Assembly (NCBI GenBank): GCA_032207245.1
Contig: CM063499.1
Span: 76,671,020 to 76,735,019 of the forward strand
Direction: 5' to 3'
DNA length: 64,000 nt
Source: Pardosa pseudoannulata
Lineage: Eukaryota > Arthropoda > Arachnida > Araneae > Lycosidae
Below the pieces are notes generated by a model. It did no database searches and was not told the DNA's origin. It worked only from the letters and a program-made list of their open reading frames with translations. Positions 23,253 to 36,849 of this stretch are shown one piece after another (the first letter of the stretch is position 1; every line of letters begins with the position of its first letter). Position numbers and translations under genes: made by a program.

Positions 23253-24536
23253 TAATATAGTTCTTAAAATCTTTCTTTTTACTTGTACTCTGAATTACTT
23301 ATGCATTATTTCTTTCTATTTTTAATAGGAGCTCTTCATATTTTGAATAGCACCACTCCCAAGAAAAATTCTGATTTAACAATGTTGTAAAATAACTCCA
23401 ATTTTTTTTAATTTTATCAGATGTGCTCAAATTTACTTTTATTATTTTTTTCATGTTTTTTTCATAATTCTCTGTACAAATAACCAGTTATATGCACTAG
23501 TAAAATTTGAGAAAATTAATTTTATTACTTTAGTGGAGACAATTATGTAAAATGAATTTTTTTTTTTTAATAAAAACAGTATGCACATATTTAGGGAAGG
23601 AGAGAGAGATTTTTTGGCTGTTGGACGTAATACTGTTATAAAATTTAAACCATGATTTTTATGGAACTTTTTTTTTTCTGCAGGTGCTGTGAGAACTGAC
23701 CAATTATGGAAAGATACATCTAGCATTAACAAACTTTTTAAAAAATAAAAATATTTAAAAACATAAACCTTCTCTTAATTCTTTTGACTTTTTTTTATAC
23801 AGATATGTGTGTATTGGTAGCTCAGATGATGACTTCTACTGATTTTCTGCAATGTCTATAGATCAATATGAAATCGCTTAAAACAAACAGTAGACTACAT
23901 AAGTTTATATTTTGATTAAAACCATAAATGAAATTCTTTTAAGAATTTAATGTTTTTCAACAAAGTCTAAACAAGACTTTGTTGAAAATTTAGAATTGTA
24001 AAAGATGATTCTGAAAACTCAACTGGCATTTTTCATAGTGGAATATTTAAAGGAGTAGAAAATTTCAATGTATGGATTCAAAACATATAATTTTAAATTA
24101 TATTTATTCTAACTGAAAATGTATATACAATAACAGGTGCATAAGAAACAAGATTTCTTTTAGAACTGGCTTCGATGACAAACATTAATATGTGCTTTTC
24201 AAACATTTATTCCTTACTAATATGAATTTGCTACCATCCTACATTTTATCTGAAGATCAGTATTTATTACTTAAAAAATATGGGAGAATTATGCTGATTA
24301 ATTCCATTTTAAACAGCTCATAAAAGCATGCTATTTATTTGGAGTAATTTGTATAAAATTTATTTGCACATTTTGTACAAATCTCTCATTTAATCTAAAA
24401 ATAAACAATACTGTTATATATTAACATTCCTTGAAGAAATCTGTTCAAATATTACCATAGCATAGGGAAAATGACTAGATTGCAGATTTATTTTCTATTT
24501 TTCATGAAGCAATATTTTGAGAAAGTAGAATTGATG

Positions 24537-24765
<229 letters not shown>

Positions 24766-25009
24766 TTGAGATTTGAGAAAACAGTGATAGAAGTAAAATA
24801 TATCCAAACAGACAAATTATATGTATGTATATCAGTTCTAAAAATTTTCTGATGAAAAAAAAAACATGCTCACAAAATATTTTTTTTTCTATGCTGTGGC
24901 AGTCAAAAGAATTTATATTCAGCTAAAGTTTTATTTTTTGAAGCACTTTTTATCATAAAATCTAATTTCACATAATATACATAAAATTTAAATGTATGGT
25001 GTGTACCAA

Positions 25010-25590
25010 AAGTCAGATTTTGTTTGTCCTAAAATGAACCAGGTTTTAGCTGTAGAATGTATAACTAGATTTTGTTCATTTGTCCTAAAGTTAAGGAAAT
25101 TTTGTTATTAAATATACACTGAATCTCAGACATCCAGCAGCCCTAAAATATTTTATTCAGGATGAAATTTCTTCGGAAATAAATTTACATGTTTCCTGGT
25201 TTTTGATAAAGTGTATGCAGAGTATAAAACCTAATGCTTTTGTGGGAGCAATTATTTTTTCCAAATGGAAGCCATATTTTTAGTTTTACAGATTTTTATA
25301 TTAAACTTATATTTGATTTTTTTAAAGTGTGGTTTTTATTAAAAAATAAAATTAAATAAAACTTTAGTTTATATAAAAAACAAAAAATCTCATGCATTTT
25401 CAGAAACCAGGAAACTTCCTAGATTATTTGCAAATAAATTGGATTCTCAATGGGATATTTAAGTGTTGTTGGGATACTTTGGATATTTGATAACAAAATT
25501 TGGTTGATTTTAGGACAAATAAACAAAATCTGGATATATATTTGACAACCAAATCTTGTTAAATTTACGTAATTTGGACAAAATTAGGAT
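25010..25590. repeat. Imperfect foldback (inverted repeat)
   Basis: 25014-25050 (AGATTTTGTTTGTCCTAAAA...) is the complement of 25495-25545 (TTTTAGGACAAA...CAAAATCTGG). Similarly TTTCCTGGTTTTTGATAAAG near 25193 is the complement of the AACCAGGAAAC region near 25407. The arms are about 200 bases each and diverged, with a spacer of about 150. Confidence 0.6.
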
Positions 25591-25745
25591 GTACGTTTTA
25601 CATACAAATCTGGTTGATTTTACGTAATATGGATAAGATCACGATGTACATTTTACATCCAAATCTGGTCGATTTTACGTGATATGGATAAGATCACGAT
25701 GTACATTTTACATCCAAATCTGGTTGATTTTAACGTATTTTGTAC
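25495..25745. repeat. 55-bp minisatellite, four to five units
   Basis: AAATCTGGTTGATTTTACGT-type units begin at about 25496, 25551, 25606, 25661 and 25716, exactly 55 bases apart. The last two full units are almost identical (GGATAAGATCACGATGTACA). Two inverted units occur in the left foldback arm at about 25014-25125. Confidence 0.85.
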
Positions 25746-25907
25746 GCACATTTAGAGCCATCCGATGTAATAAGACATCTGCACATAATATCTACGTAAT
25801 CTGAATCAGTTTGGGACGTACTAGAGCCAAATAATTGGTCGAATGTACGCAACTTTCAACCTAATCGGGATGAAGTGTGCTGTGTGGGTAGTGATCACGA
25901 TGGCCCT

Positions 25908-26691
25908 CGATTTCACGCAGTAGGACAAATCTCAATTTATGAGAATTCTAGCTTTAATTTCAAACGGAAAGGCAGTTTATTGTTTATCTATTGGCTGTTG
26001 TAAAGCAAAAAATGAATGGGAAGGGCATTATAGTAGGTGGTGACGTTGCGACAAATAGCTCTATTCCATGTGGATCTCAGGTTGAGGTGAAGTAAACATA
26101 CCTTAAATATGGCAACACCTAAATATTGTATCTCGTTTGACAATTGGCAACAGCATAAGCTGTTTTTCAAATCTAAGTATTCTTAGTCTGAATAAAATTT
26201 TCAACTTTCACGATATCCAATTTAATAAAGTCATTTTACCAATATGGAATTCTAGTTTATGACAGGCTTGTTCCCGGTAATCTCAAACTGTAAATTAATC
26301 TTGGTTATGATTGCATATTGTATTTCTCTGTATTACTTGGGTTGTTTGTAGAATACGACCGGATTATTTGCTGAAAACGTTAATGTAACTGTTTCTTTAA
26401 AAAAATTGTTTGTTTTAATTACAACAAAAGTTTTAAGTATTTTAAAGCTAAATAGCTTTAAATACTTAACACTTTTCAAAACACTGGATTATATTTTTAA
26501 AAACATTTAAAGCCTTTTGAAGTAGTTCTATAATGTGGGATTCAATTACTGTTTAGGAAATATATTTAAAATAGACAACATACATTAGTTTCAATTTGAA
26601 ATTTTTTTAATTGGACATTTTTTTATCTTGAATTCTCAAGTACCTTTGTCTACATTTGATACACAATAGATATATTTATAAGAAAGTGTAA
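25908..26691. repeat. C repeat copy before the gap
   Basis: It starts CGATTTCACGCAGTAGG and runs to the gap. The same sequence is present at 27051-27840 and 59454-59970 with few differences. A small minus-strand frame (60 residues) is conserved between the two copies flanking the gap, but it lies in repeat sequence and is probably fortuitous. Confidence 0.85.
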
Positions 26692-26791
26692 NNNNNNNNN
26701 NNNNNNNNNNNNNNNNNNNNNNNNNNNNNNNNNNNNNNNNNNNNNNNNNNNNNNNNNNNNNNNNNNNNNNNNNNNNNNNNNNNNNNNNNNN
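26692..26791. other. Assembly gap (100 N)
   Basis: Exactly 100 N, a conventional placeholder of unknown true size. Confidence 0.99.
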
Positions 26792-27840
26792 TGAAGTATA
26801 ACATGGAGCTTCTCTGCGCTGAATAAAAAAAAATTTGCATAAGCTTCTTACTTCTTAACTCAATAGTGCATCGAAGATTTATTTTAAAAACATAAATATG
26901 TACTTAAAAATCAAGTTCATTTTTTTTATAAACATTAAACTTTTATTCAGAATAGTGAAATTTTAAAAAATTTCAGAATTTTTTGCATTGATAGGGAATT
27001 ACTTTGTTGCCAGTCGGTTTGCACCGGGGCTATAGCGATCACGATGGCTCCGATTTCACGCATTAGGGCAAATCTCAATTTATGACAATTCTAGCTTTAA
27101 TTTTAAACGGAAAGGCAGTTTATTGTTTATCTATTGGCCGTTGTAAAGCAAAAAATGACTGGGAAGGGCATTATAGTAGGTGGTGATATTGCGACAAATA
27201 GCTCTATTCCATGTGGATCTAAGGTTGAGGTGAAGTAAACATACCTTTAATATGGCAACACCTAAATACTGTATCTCGTTTGTCAAGTGGCAACAGCATA
27301 AGCTGTTTTTCAAATCTAAGTATTGTCAGTCTCAGTCAACTTTTACGATATCCAATTTAAAAAAAGTCATTTTACCAATATGGAATTCTAGTTTATGACA
27401 GGCTTGTTCCGGTAATCTAAAACTGTAAATTAATCTTGGTTATTATGTTATGCTTGCATATTGTATTTCTCTGTATTACTTGGGTTGTTTGTAGAAGACG
27501 ACCGGATTATTTGCTGAAAACGTTAATGTAACTGTTTCTTTAAAAAATTGTTTGTTTTAATTTACAACAAAAGTTTTAAGTATTTTAAAGCTAAATAGCT
27601 TTAAATACTTAACACTTTTCAAAACAGTGGATTAAATTTTTAAAAACATTTAAAGCCTTTTGAAGTAGATCTATAATGTGGGATTCAATAACTGTTTAGG
27701 AAATATATTTAAAATAGACTACATACATTAGTTTCAATTTGAAATTTTTTTAATTGGACATTTTTTTATCTTTAATTCTCATGTACCTTTGTCTACATTT
27801 GATACACAATAGATGTATTTATAAGAAAGTGTAAATTATA
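26792..27840. repeat. Near-duplicate of 22982-23230 plus 25908-26691
   Basis: The post-gap sequence repeats the pre-gap sequence but lacks the 2.7 kb between palindrome halves. The junction is a 26-bp imperfect palindrome (27026-27051, GGGGCTATAGCGA with its imperfect complement). This is consistent with the second haplotype having been placed after the first, or with a true tandem duplication. Confidence 0.8.
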
Positions 27841-28741
27841 CATAGTTTAAATAAGTTTAGTAAAAGTTGGTATTCTTCAGATAGGTCAGTATATTTAGAA
27901 TTTAGTCTGTATTTTATGTGATTGTTTTTTGCATTTGTTTTATTTTCCTAATTTTATTTTAAAATGATAACGTAAGAAACTGAAATGTGTGTAAAAAAAG
28001 CTAGAGAAATTTTTTAAAATGTTTGTGTGTAAGAGAAAGAAATTCAATTTTTTTCTGCATATGACAATCTTTATAGTATGGGTTATTGATGTATGTCTTC
28101 AGACTGAATATTTTTCTTATTTTGCTATTTATTAGTACAGTGCTATATAATGTTTTCCCTTTCCTATTATAATATACAAGACTTATCAATATATAAGTAT
28201 GCAATTTTTAACTGTATAATCTCTATATACAATGTTTAGTATATATTGTTTCTGTCAAATTGTACATAAGAAAGAAGGTGGAGTTATTTGAAATACCTTC
28301 CACGCTCAGAAATATTTTTCAGTGTTATCAGTTTTCACATCTTAGAACTAAACTTAATAAATTTGGCAGTTTCCAAGTTTACGGGGGCCCTGGAGCCCAG
28401 TTCAGTAGGGATGCCAAGCATGGAGATATCGCCAAATTCTAGAACCCTTATTTTCTGGCAAACCTTGCTCTTCTTTTTGGACTCTTCCCCCCCCACCCTA
28501 AAAAAGGTGGTGGTTTCAATCGGCACCTTTATTTTAGGGTATTGAGAGAAATGATACGTGATTTGAATATCTGACCCTTATTGGTTCTTGTAACTAACGA
28601 CCCTTATTGCTTCTTGTAACTAACAATACTCCAAGACCACTGAATATGGATTTTCTAGCGTCCATTTCTGCTGTGCTCTGAAGGTTTGTCTATTTTGCCT
28701 GAGCTCTTGTATTTTTTTTTTCGTTTTTTAAATTTAACACT

Positions 28742-28942
28742 GGAGCTTACACCAATAAAATTAAGGGCTTGTGGAGCTCAATTAAGAGATCTCTCCGCAC
28801 AGTTAGCAAGTGTGAAAATCAATTTGATTCGTATCGTTGTGAATTTATGTGGAGGAAAATGAAAGAAAATCCGCAAGATGCTTTTCAGGATTTTTTTAAT
28901 CAGATCAAACATGTATATCCCTTAACAACTCAGGATACTTAA
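28742..28942 (+). pseudogene. C-terminal relic of an IS1595/ISXO2-like (Merlin) transposase
   Basis: A 66-codon open stretch reads GAYTNKIKGLWSSIKRSLR, then CENQFDSY, CEFMWRKM and AFQDFFNQIKHVYP before TAA at 28940. The homologous relic at 61028 has AHNNTIMGLW. Together they recall the HTNTIEGLW motif and the EFMWR helix that end IS1595/ISXO2-type DDE transposases. These enzymes cut and paste Merlin elements, and the motif contains the region of the last catalytic acidic residue, which is K or M here instead of E. Upstream is a pyrimidine-rich run and no further domain, so the catalytic core is absent. Homology is read by eye. The truncation and missing acidic residue mean an inactive remnant. 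Confidence 0.6.
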
Positions 28943-29719
28943 ATTAGGTTAGCACTTTATTTTATATTTTATGCTTAATTGTCGAAGAATACTAAGTGAT
29001 GTTATATTTCACATTTTTATATTTTTATTTACTGCTTTGTTGAACATTATTCAAAATTGTGTCTTAACTTAATACAAAATGAAGAAGAAATATATTTAAA
29101 ATATGTTATTTTATAGTGTATTACATTGTTAAAAGTGATACTCTAAGTAATAAAAGTAATTTTATTATGACCATCTACTGTTATTGTTTCAGAAGATCAA
29201 GGGGAGCTTTACCTCACTTAGATAAAAAAAAATCATTTCACTCCCCTTTCTTCAGAATTTAAGCTAAAAATTAATTATTTATTTAAACTCTGTTCTTGTA
29301 TTTCCATTTTAAGCTAATAATTTCTAGAAATAATTTGTATTGTACTTAATTTTTTAATTTTTTGATAGTTTTAAAATAATTTCATTAAATAGCAACTGTA
29401 TTTTATAAATATAACTAAATGTTTTATAAGCATAATTGCCTAAATGTAACTAACTAATGCTTATATTTTGCTTAATTTGCACTTATTGCGAAGATTCAGG
29501 AATGTTTAGTTCAATAAACAGTACAAAAGCACTTTTAAATACATCAAAAACTCAAATTTAAATTTGTATTCATCTTAACAAAATTTCAAACCTTTTTTTT
29601 TTGTTCAAAATGTGCTTTGAAATTAAGTATAAATTTAATACACAAATTGTAAACATCACTTGGCTACAATTTGGCAATCACTTGTACAAAAATAGAGCCA
29701 AAAATATGGCGCCATGGCC

Positions 29720-29885
29720 CTTGGAACTTGGAATTTTCCGCCGAATTAGTAGAGGGCTGCTGTTTAGCATGAGAATAAGAGGGTTCAAATCTCACAGTAG
29801 CAAGGATGTTCATAGCAATAAGACTTTTTAAAAGCAATAGGTTGTGGACTTATTAAACCTTGTGTAGCAAAAAATAAATAAAATA
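29720..29885 (+). repeat. Old tRNA-like SINE copy
   Basis: GCCGAATTAGTAGAGGGCTG, GAGGGTTCAAATCTCACAG (a B-box-like sequence), GGATGTTCATAGC and CCTTGTGTAGCAAAA follow the SINE order with heavy divergence. It ends in an A-rich AAATAAATAAATAAAT tail. The partner copy is at 62010-62170. Confidence 0.65.
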
Positions 29886-30099
29886 AATAAATCATTGCAC
29901 TTTAAACTAAATAAAACCAATATCTATATTTTCATGAATTAAAATTGGGATCTCATGTAGATCTTGTCTGTCTAGTCTATGGTATTTGTAGAAAATATAT
30001 AAAAATTTAACATTAGCAAGAAGCTTAAAAAAAAAAATTTTTTTTTTTAAGAAAAAGATTTCTCCAATTGTAGGTTCAGTTTAACTTTTTTTTTTTTTA

Positions 30100-30385
30100 C
30101 ACCTTGTGCATGAGGTTTCTAGTCTTGTCTTACCCTTAAGATGCCTCCCTAGCAAATGCTCAGTTGGTCCATCTAAATTGGTTTCTATCATTCTCTACCA
30201 TTCTTCATCATGTCAGTTTTGGTCTACCACTCTTTCTTTTTACCTATAATGTCTCAGGGATAGCCACTTGGGAGAGTTCATTAGCAGATATTCTTAAAAT
30301 GTGTCAAATCGATTTCCATCTTTAATTTCTTTTTGTCCAGGATCCCTTACTTTCATAAAAGTAAGAATTTGCACTCTGCTCATTC
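30100..30385 (-). pseudogene. LINE reverse-transcriptase C-terminal relic
   Basis: On the minus strand the conceptual translation gives GRPKLT, RMVENDRNQFRW and FAREAS...KTRNL, interrupted by stops where tryptophan codons would be expected. It is preceded by RFDTF and LLMNSPKWLSL. This arrangement resembles the tail of many non-LTR retrotransposon polyproteins (LRWxGHxxR, then GRPxxTWxxxVE). The partner is at 62400-62680. The lineage cannot be told. Confidence 0.5.
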
Positions 30386-31783
30386 TCGCTCTTAAGGGTA
30401 CATCCTTCGTCTGCTCAAATTCTATTGGCCCTCAGGAACTAATCAAATATGTTCTCTGATAATATATGTATAATATAACTCTGATAATATATATATATAA
30501 ACACATTACAATTAAAGACAACATTACTATATTAAATTGATAAATAAAGAAAACATTTTTTATCCCATGCCTCCATCATATAAATTTATTTACGAAAATA
30601 GAGTATTGTATTTTTATTGCTAACATCAATGAAAATTATTTTTAATTGTTTTAATTGTCAAATTAATACTAATGAAATACCTAATTAATATTCTGATTTG
30701 TATCAATTGTATTATGTACAAAATTATTTATTATGTTATTTATTAATTATTTTGTACATTTTTAAAATCCAGCCAATTTTTGTAGATTTTGCCATTTTTG
30801 CCGGTGTTTTTCCAGTTTTTGCCACTGTCCTGGCAAAAATACCATTTTGCCGGCTAAATGACCAACCGTACATACTCTCATGTCAAATCAATAGTATTAA
30901 GTACTTAGAATTGTGAAAACCTCCATGGACAAAAACTGGAAGAACATAATACCTTCTCTGATGCATATTTTTCAACGATGTTATAAGTATATCATTATAA
31001 AGGAACTAAAAGATATTGAACTGGGGTATTGTTTGTTTGGTTTGGAGAGATAGTTTTTATTATGCTTCAAGCATAATTTGATTTTATATGACACATCATA
31101 CAAAATAATAAATTGTGTTTATTTGAATAGTACAATGAAATCACACATCTATCAATACCTGAAAGTAATGAAAGAAAAGTCAAAGCATTATTATTAAAAT
31201 TTGATGTATGAAAAACAAAACTATTGTATTATGATCACAAAACAGTAGATTGATATTCATAGAATCTACATTACTGTCTAACAATTAGAGAAAAAATACA
31301 TTATTTAATTTTGTTGTACGGTCAGTGATTTGGCTGAATATCCTATTTACAGCAGCCAAATACTTAATTTTTTTTTTTAAAAAAATTTCATTTTTAAATG
31401 TAATTTTGTAATTGACATAATTTTAAAGTTTTAAATTAAAAATCAAGGAAATATCAACAGAATTGCTTTTGTAATTTTTGTATGTTTTTAAAAAATTTAT
31501 CACCTTGATGTATTTAATTGAATAATAATTATATAGTTACGTGTTATATTGTTATATTACAAAATATTGTCTATAATCATATGATTATAATCTTAATATC
31601 AGTAATTGAAAACTATTCAAGCTTGGAATAGCATACATAATCATAAAATTTTGTAAGTCTTAGTAATGTAGAGAAGAAAAAATTTAGAATGGGTAATCAT
31701 TATAATTACTGTTTTGATTGTCATCAAAATCTGAAATTGTAGGTGTTAAAATCTCATTTTTATGGTTAATTCAACATATTATG

Positions 31784-32539
31784 CATGGTTTCCGCACACC
31801 TGGAAAGTCATGGAAAATCATGGATTTAGACAATGGATTAATTTTGTCATGGAAAGTCTTGATTTTTCAAGTAAAAAGTAAAAGTCATGTTTCCGCTAAA
31901 CTACTGATTAAAAAAAAATGCATTGAATTGCTTAATTCTATTTTTACTTGTCATTTGGCTGAAGTTACTGAGTTTGGTATTTATGTATTATCCTATTGAC
32001 CATATTGCCAAGTAAAATTTGTTCACCAAGGAAACTCAAAGCAAGAAAGCTTAATGGGTGGGTAAATGTATATTCTGGTTTTTTCTTAAATTGTAGATTA
32101 AAATTTTATTAATATAATAATTATTTTTTAATAAAAATTAGTTAAGATTTTTGCACAAAATATAAGTTTATCTCTAGGGATATTGTATATAAACATTATA
32201 TGGTTATATTTGGCTATTATTCATAGTCACCTGGATAATACCAAATTGGAAACATTTTGATTGAAAAATTGCTATGATTAAATTTAGATATGTATATACA
32301 ACAATTTATTTTTATGTATGTGAGTTTATTAACACTTATAAAGTAAGTTTATAGTTTTTTTAATAATAAAATTCCTGTAATTTCTCTAAAAGCATATTTT
32401 ATTTGTATGTACATCAGAAGTTTTATTCATATATACTTTAATGAAAGATTTTTAAAGTCATGGAAAATAATCCGCTAAATCATGAAAAGTCATAAAAAAA
32501 GTCATGGATTTGAAAAATCTTATTTCGGCAGATATCCTG
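31784..32539 (+). repeat. H repeat copy 3
   Basis: CATGGTTTCCGCACACCTGG to GGCAGATATCCTG, 756 bp. It is closely matched by 62945-63696, with which it was duplicated. Confidence 0.75.
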
Positions 32540-33843
32540 ATTATGGCTTGTGTGTATATATTTATATGTATGTGCATGTTAGTGTAACATTTTAATTTTT
32601 CTTTAATAATCAGTCTGTTAAATATAATATATATTCATTAACTATTCATATGGTACCTCTGTTCCAGTTATATTGTTATAATACTTACATCTTTTTTTTT
32701 TTCTTTTTCTTTCTTAGGTATGTTAAGAATTTTTAAAGAAATTGCAGTATATATTTGCCACTGTAGATGTTTGACATTTTGTTGAAGGAAAAAGACTATG
32801 CTCCTTAGTTGACCATATTTTCTTGGAGAAGAATGCGAGTGACATAGATACATTGATTCTGTTTTCTGGCTTTCAGATATATAGATCTGTGGTTAGCAGA
32901 GGCAGATTTAATAAGAGTAATTATTAGAAATAACAATCAAAATGCCATTTGACAAATAATTGTGGAACCTGAAAAATATTTATCAGCAGCTGGATTTCTT
33001 TGCACCAAAATTATATTAGGTAATAAAATTTTTCGACTGATTAATCTTTTATAAACTTTTTTTTTTAAAATGTTAAGTTTTGAAAATTATTTATTAGATC
33101 TTTATTGCATATTTTTTGCATGCTTGCATTTAACAGTGTTCTTTTGAATATTTCATTATTGTTTTTCCAAATTGATTAGTAAATAAATAAATTTTATTTT
33201 TAATATTTTGTTAAGATTTAAAAATGTTCACATTTTACATTAATTCCTATTTAGTATTTGTAATTACTATTGAGACTCAAAAATCAAAAATATAATTATT
33301 TAATTCCTAATATTAACTTTTTATGTTAGTTTTGAGGTATAAAATTTACCAGTAAAATAGTATTCAAATTTTCATTTACTTTACTGGTTATATAAAAAGT
33401 AAGTAAACTTATAATCTCAGCCACCAACCAAAGTATGTGGAGAAATACTGCCTTAGGCAGTGGTGTAGCAAGAATACTCGATTCACAAGTGACGTAGAGA
33501 TGTCTCACCTGAGTTTAGAGTACCTGCCTTTAACAAAACGTTTTAGAAGTCACATTTTATTTGTGTTAACTTGTGCACTCATAATCTGACACTTACATAA
33601 ACTTGATCTGATTATTATTCACAAAATACAAAGAATATGTTTTTTGAATAAAGCAGACTGTAATCTTCCCTGCTTTTGAGTCATAGTATTAATGTCTTAT
33701 TGCTTTTATCTTAGCTGCCAATTGTACAGATTATTTAAAAAGATATATGAATTTTTATTTTTAAAATGTGCAGTAGACTGACACCGCAGCTCTCTTCCCC
33801 CCCCCTAGAAATCTTTCCTTTTTCCTCATGTCACAATATTCCT

Positions 33844-33845
<2 letters not shown>

Positions 33846-33887
<42 letters not shown>
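33846..33887. repeat. Poly-T tract (42 T)
   Basis: A homopolymer run preceded by a C/T-rich stretch. Two overlapping frames translate it as poly-F and are artefacts. Confidence 0.97.
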
Positions 33888-34209
33888 CCCGCCTATTCCT
33901 ACCTTTTTTCTTTGGGCTATTCACTCCTTTTATTTTTTTTCTTTCTCAACATTTATTTATGGAGTTATGTAATGGTGGAACAGATTGCACACATCGTCTT
34001 TTCCATGTTTTGGTAACATCTTTGGTTTTAAAATTCCCCCCCCCCAAAAAAAAAAACGTTTTAGGCTATTTATTGGCGGTACAGATGTTTGAAAGTTAGC
34101 TAATAACAAAGTGTCAAAACTAAAGGGGGACCCAAATTTTTCAGTTGTAGTGTCAAGAATCTGTTTACGTTACTCAGAGCCTATGCGCTTAAAAATGGAC
34201 TGCCACATT

Positions 34210-34470
34210 AAATATTGAATTCAGGGATGATTCTGATCGAAAATTTTTTGGGGTTTGTTAAAAAAATTGTTAGATTTTTTTTTTTTTTTTTTTTTTTAAT
34301 TAAAAAAAAAATAAAAGTTTTTTCTTTTTTTTCAATACATTTAAATTTTGATGATAATCAAAAATATTTCTTCCCTCTTATTTTTTTTTTCTTTTCTCTT
34401 CACCGCTTCCACAATTTTATTTTTACAAAAAGCAGGAGAGAAGCGTTATCAGTTAGTAGATCCCTCAATG
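34210..34470. repeat. D repeat copy 1
   Basis: It matches 40805-41065: TTCAGGGATGATTCT, GAAAATTTTTGGGGTTTGTT, TTTAAATTTTGATGATAATC, ATTTCTTCCCT, CCACAATTTTATTTT and AGCAGGAGAGAAGCGTTATC. The class is unknown. Confidence 0.75.
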
Positions 34471-36849
34471 TAAGAATACAAATTAATTTGCATGTAGTAC
34501 TTTTTTGTTTACTTACATCATAAATACTTTGTTCATTTAAATTTTTCATCCAACTGTTAGTTGCACTTCTTTTTTTATTTGGTATCATTGAAAATCAAAC
34601 ACTCAATGAACTTATGAGTTTTGGAACCAAATTCATATTACAATCAGTACTCAGCAATTAAAGCATTATCAACAATGTTATTTCAGATATTGACAAATTT
34701 TTATATAAAATTACATTTACCTACTCGATGCCCACTGATTGATATAATTGTTTTAAAATTTAGTTAATAAATCATGTTAAACTGTGTTTTTTTCCTACTA
34801 ACATAAAGTCTATCACTAGAGATACCTAAAAATGCAATGGAATTTTTAAATGAAAAATATCACATGTAGATAAAGCAGCAAATAACTATGCCATAATCTG
34901 AAAGAAAAAAATCTAAAAGTTTACAAAAAGAAATAGACAGTAATGCTACTTTTAAACCTATTAATTGAACTACTAAAATTATAATTAAGATGTTAATAAC
35001 TAATATGAACAGTTCAAATGCAAGGCAGATAACTTTCACTTCCGGGTAATTCCATACAAAATCAACGCATCGTTTCTTCCTGACCACTTCCAATTTTGAT
35101 TAAATTTGGTGTAGTAAGTGACTTTATGGTTATAAAGAAAATCCCCAAACCTTATGTTTGAAAATTAACTGGTTTGGGAGTTATAAGGCTTTAAAGTTGC
35201 CAGATTTGTCTAAAAAATATACTATCAGCACACGTTTAAATTACACTTGCTGCTCACCTAATTTAGCTAAAGATATGTGCAAGCTGTTATTTTAAACCTT
35301 TTTTAATGGGCTTTCATATGATATACAACACATGATGACTTGAAATTTTTTTAAAAATTTAAATTAAAATTTCAATTTCTCAAAAAGCCATGTTTTTAAA
35401 ATTTTGAAAAAATTTTCAAAAATTGCTCATATTATTGTTTATTAATCCCCAAAGTTTCATAATGGGATCACAAGTTACAAAAGTTTTTTGTTTGATATAT
35501 TTACTATTGTAATAACGAAAATGAGAACTTGCATTAATTACTTTTAATCTAACTCAGCTGTATAGGAGGGCATTAATGTTTACACAATACCTTATCAACA
35601 TATACTCTAGTAAATAGTATATTTAACATTTGTGGAGATTTTAGAATAAAGAAAAATCATTAAAGTGCACTAATTTTGATGTATGGCGCTACTTATTTAA
35701 TTGGAACTTTTAGAAAGCTTCATGTGTTTTGAGAATTTCTACTTTAGAAAGACATCCTCACTAAATCTACAAAAATTAACTCAAAAAAAAAAAATTAGAA
35801 TAAACCTGTAAAAATATTTTAATGGTGTGCTATAGAAAATTGATTATAATGTTAGTCTGACTTGAAACGTAATTAATAGTTTTATATTTCATGAACAACT
35901 TATTAATATTTATAATACCAAAAATTTAAATTAAATTCCAAAATAAAAATTAGTTAAAGAATAAATTAAATGTATAAAAGTAATTTCATCATTTATTAAC
36001 TATAGTTACATATGTCAATCATGAGCTATAGTTTTGTTTTTGATTAAAATCTTCTGTTCTTAAAATGTCACAATATTAAAATCACTTTCTTTTAAACAGG
36101 AAGGTAAGGGAGATGCTGTCCTAATATATTAGAATTAACTTCAATAACTATATGGTAACAAAGCTTCATAAATATTTAGTACTTTCCTAAAGCTGAGTAT
36201 TATATGTTGCCATTTTCAGCATGTAAGGCTATACTAAATGCTACTTTATTCATTATTCCTACACAGTTAAGATTTATAATTAAAGTTTAAGTAAACCAAA
36301 AACTATCATCTTTCAGGATCTTTGACTTATATAAATAGATGCTGCTTCACTTTAGGAAATGTTATTTTACGAGAGCTCATCTCCTAAATTCATGTCAGTA
36401 TAAATTTTTAACCTCAAAAAATAGCTCTGGATAATGACTGTTTTCTATTATGTGTAATATTTGTATTAATTTACTTACCAAGTAGAACTTAACTCATATT
36501 TCTTTACTAAAATTGAAATTTTGAAATTTCTCTGAAATTAAATTTATAAGATAAATAATTTTCTAGAAACTATTTATAATAAAAATAATTGGAATCATAA
36601 AAATATTTTAAAATTTTACTGAGTTGTCAAATTAGTTTACAATGCTTCATAAAGTTCTTAATTTAGAAGAAGTTAAAAACAATTGATTACATATCATAAA
36701 ATATTTATGGCACTGATTTAAAATAATTATATAAATTAAAGCTGAGGTTGACCAATGTCCAATTTATTTTCTTCTGCCATCCCAAATAAATAATTTAAAA
36801 AAATAGACAAAACTTGTATAATGCTAAATATTTTTCTTTATTACTTTGC

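Larger units (their letters stand above)
27841..32850. repeat. Duplicated segment, matching 59970-64000
   Basis: Colinear with the last 4 kb of the window: 28000 with 60130, 28260 with 60590, 28800 with 61080, 29600 with 61890, 30100 with 62400 and 31520 with 62690. It has an extra ~1.1 kb here (30385-31510). It contains a Merlin-type transposase relic, an old SINE, a LINE relic and H copy 3. Similarity continues to at least 32850, where the partner runs off the window. Confidence 0.85.
32851..36838. other. Intergenic AT-rich DNA, no gene seen
   Basis: No supported coding frame. It holds the poly-T tract at 33846-33887 and the D repeat at about 34210-34470. A 77-residue hydrophobic minus-strand frame (34860-35093) is AT-driven and has no neighbours or family features. 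Confidence 0.5.

Noticed and set aside
25495..25745. CRISPR-like array with 55-bp period
   Set aside because: The whole unit is repeated with no distinct spacers. It is a minisatellite.
25988..27313. A pair of conserved 60-residue minus-strand frames either side of the gap
   Set aside because: Conservation comes from recent duplication of the C repeat. The frame is not kept in the copies at 13242 and 59454.
28260..28545. Overlapping frames conserved with 60603-60887 as a coding exon
   Set aside because: Two frames overlap in each copy, indels between copies shift the frame, and I recognise no family. Conservation is explained by the duplication.
33766..34016. Poly-Phe frames resembling hydrophobic peptides
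   Set aside because: They are produced by a 42-base T run and exist in two overlapping frames.
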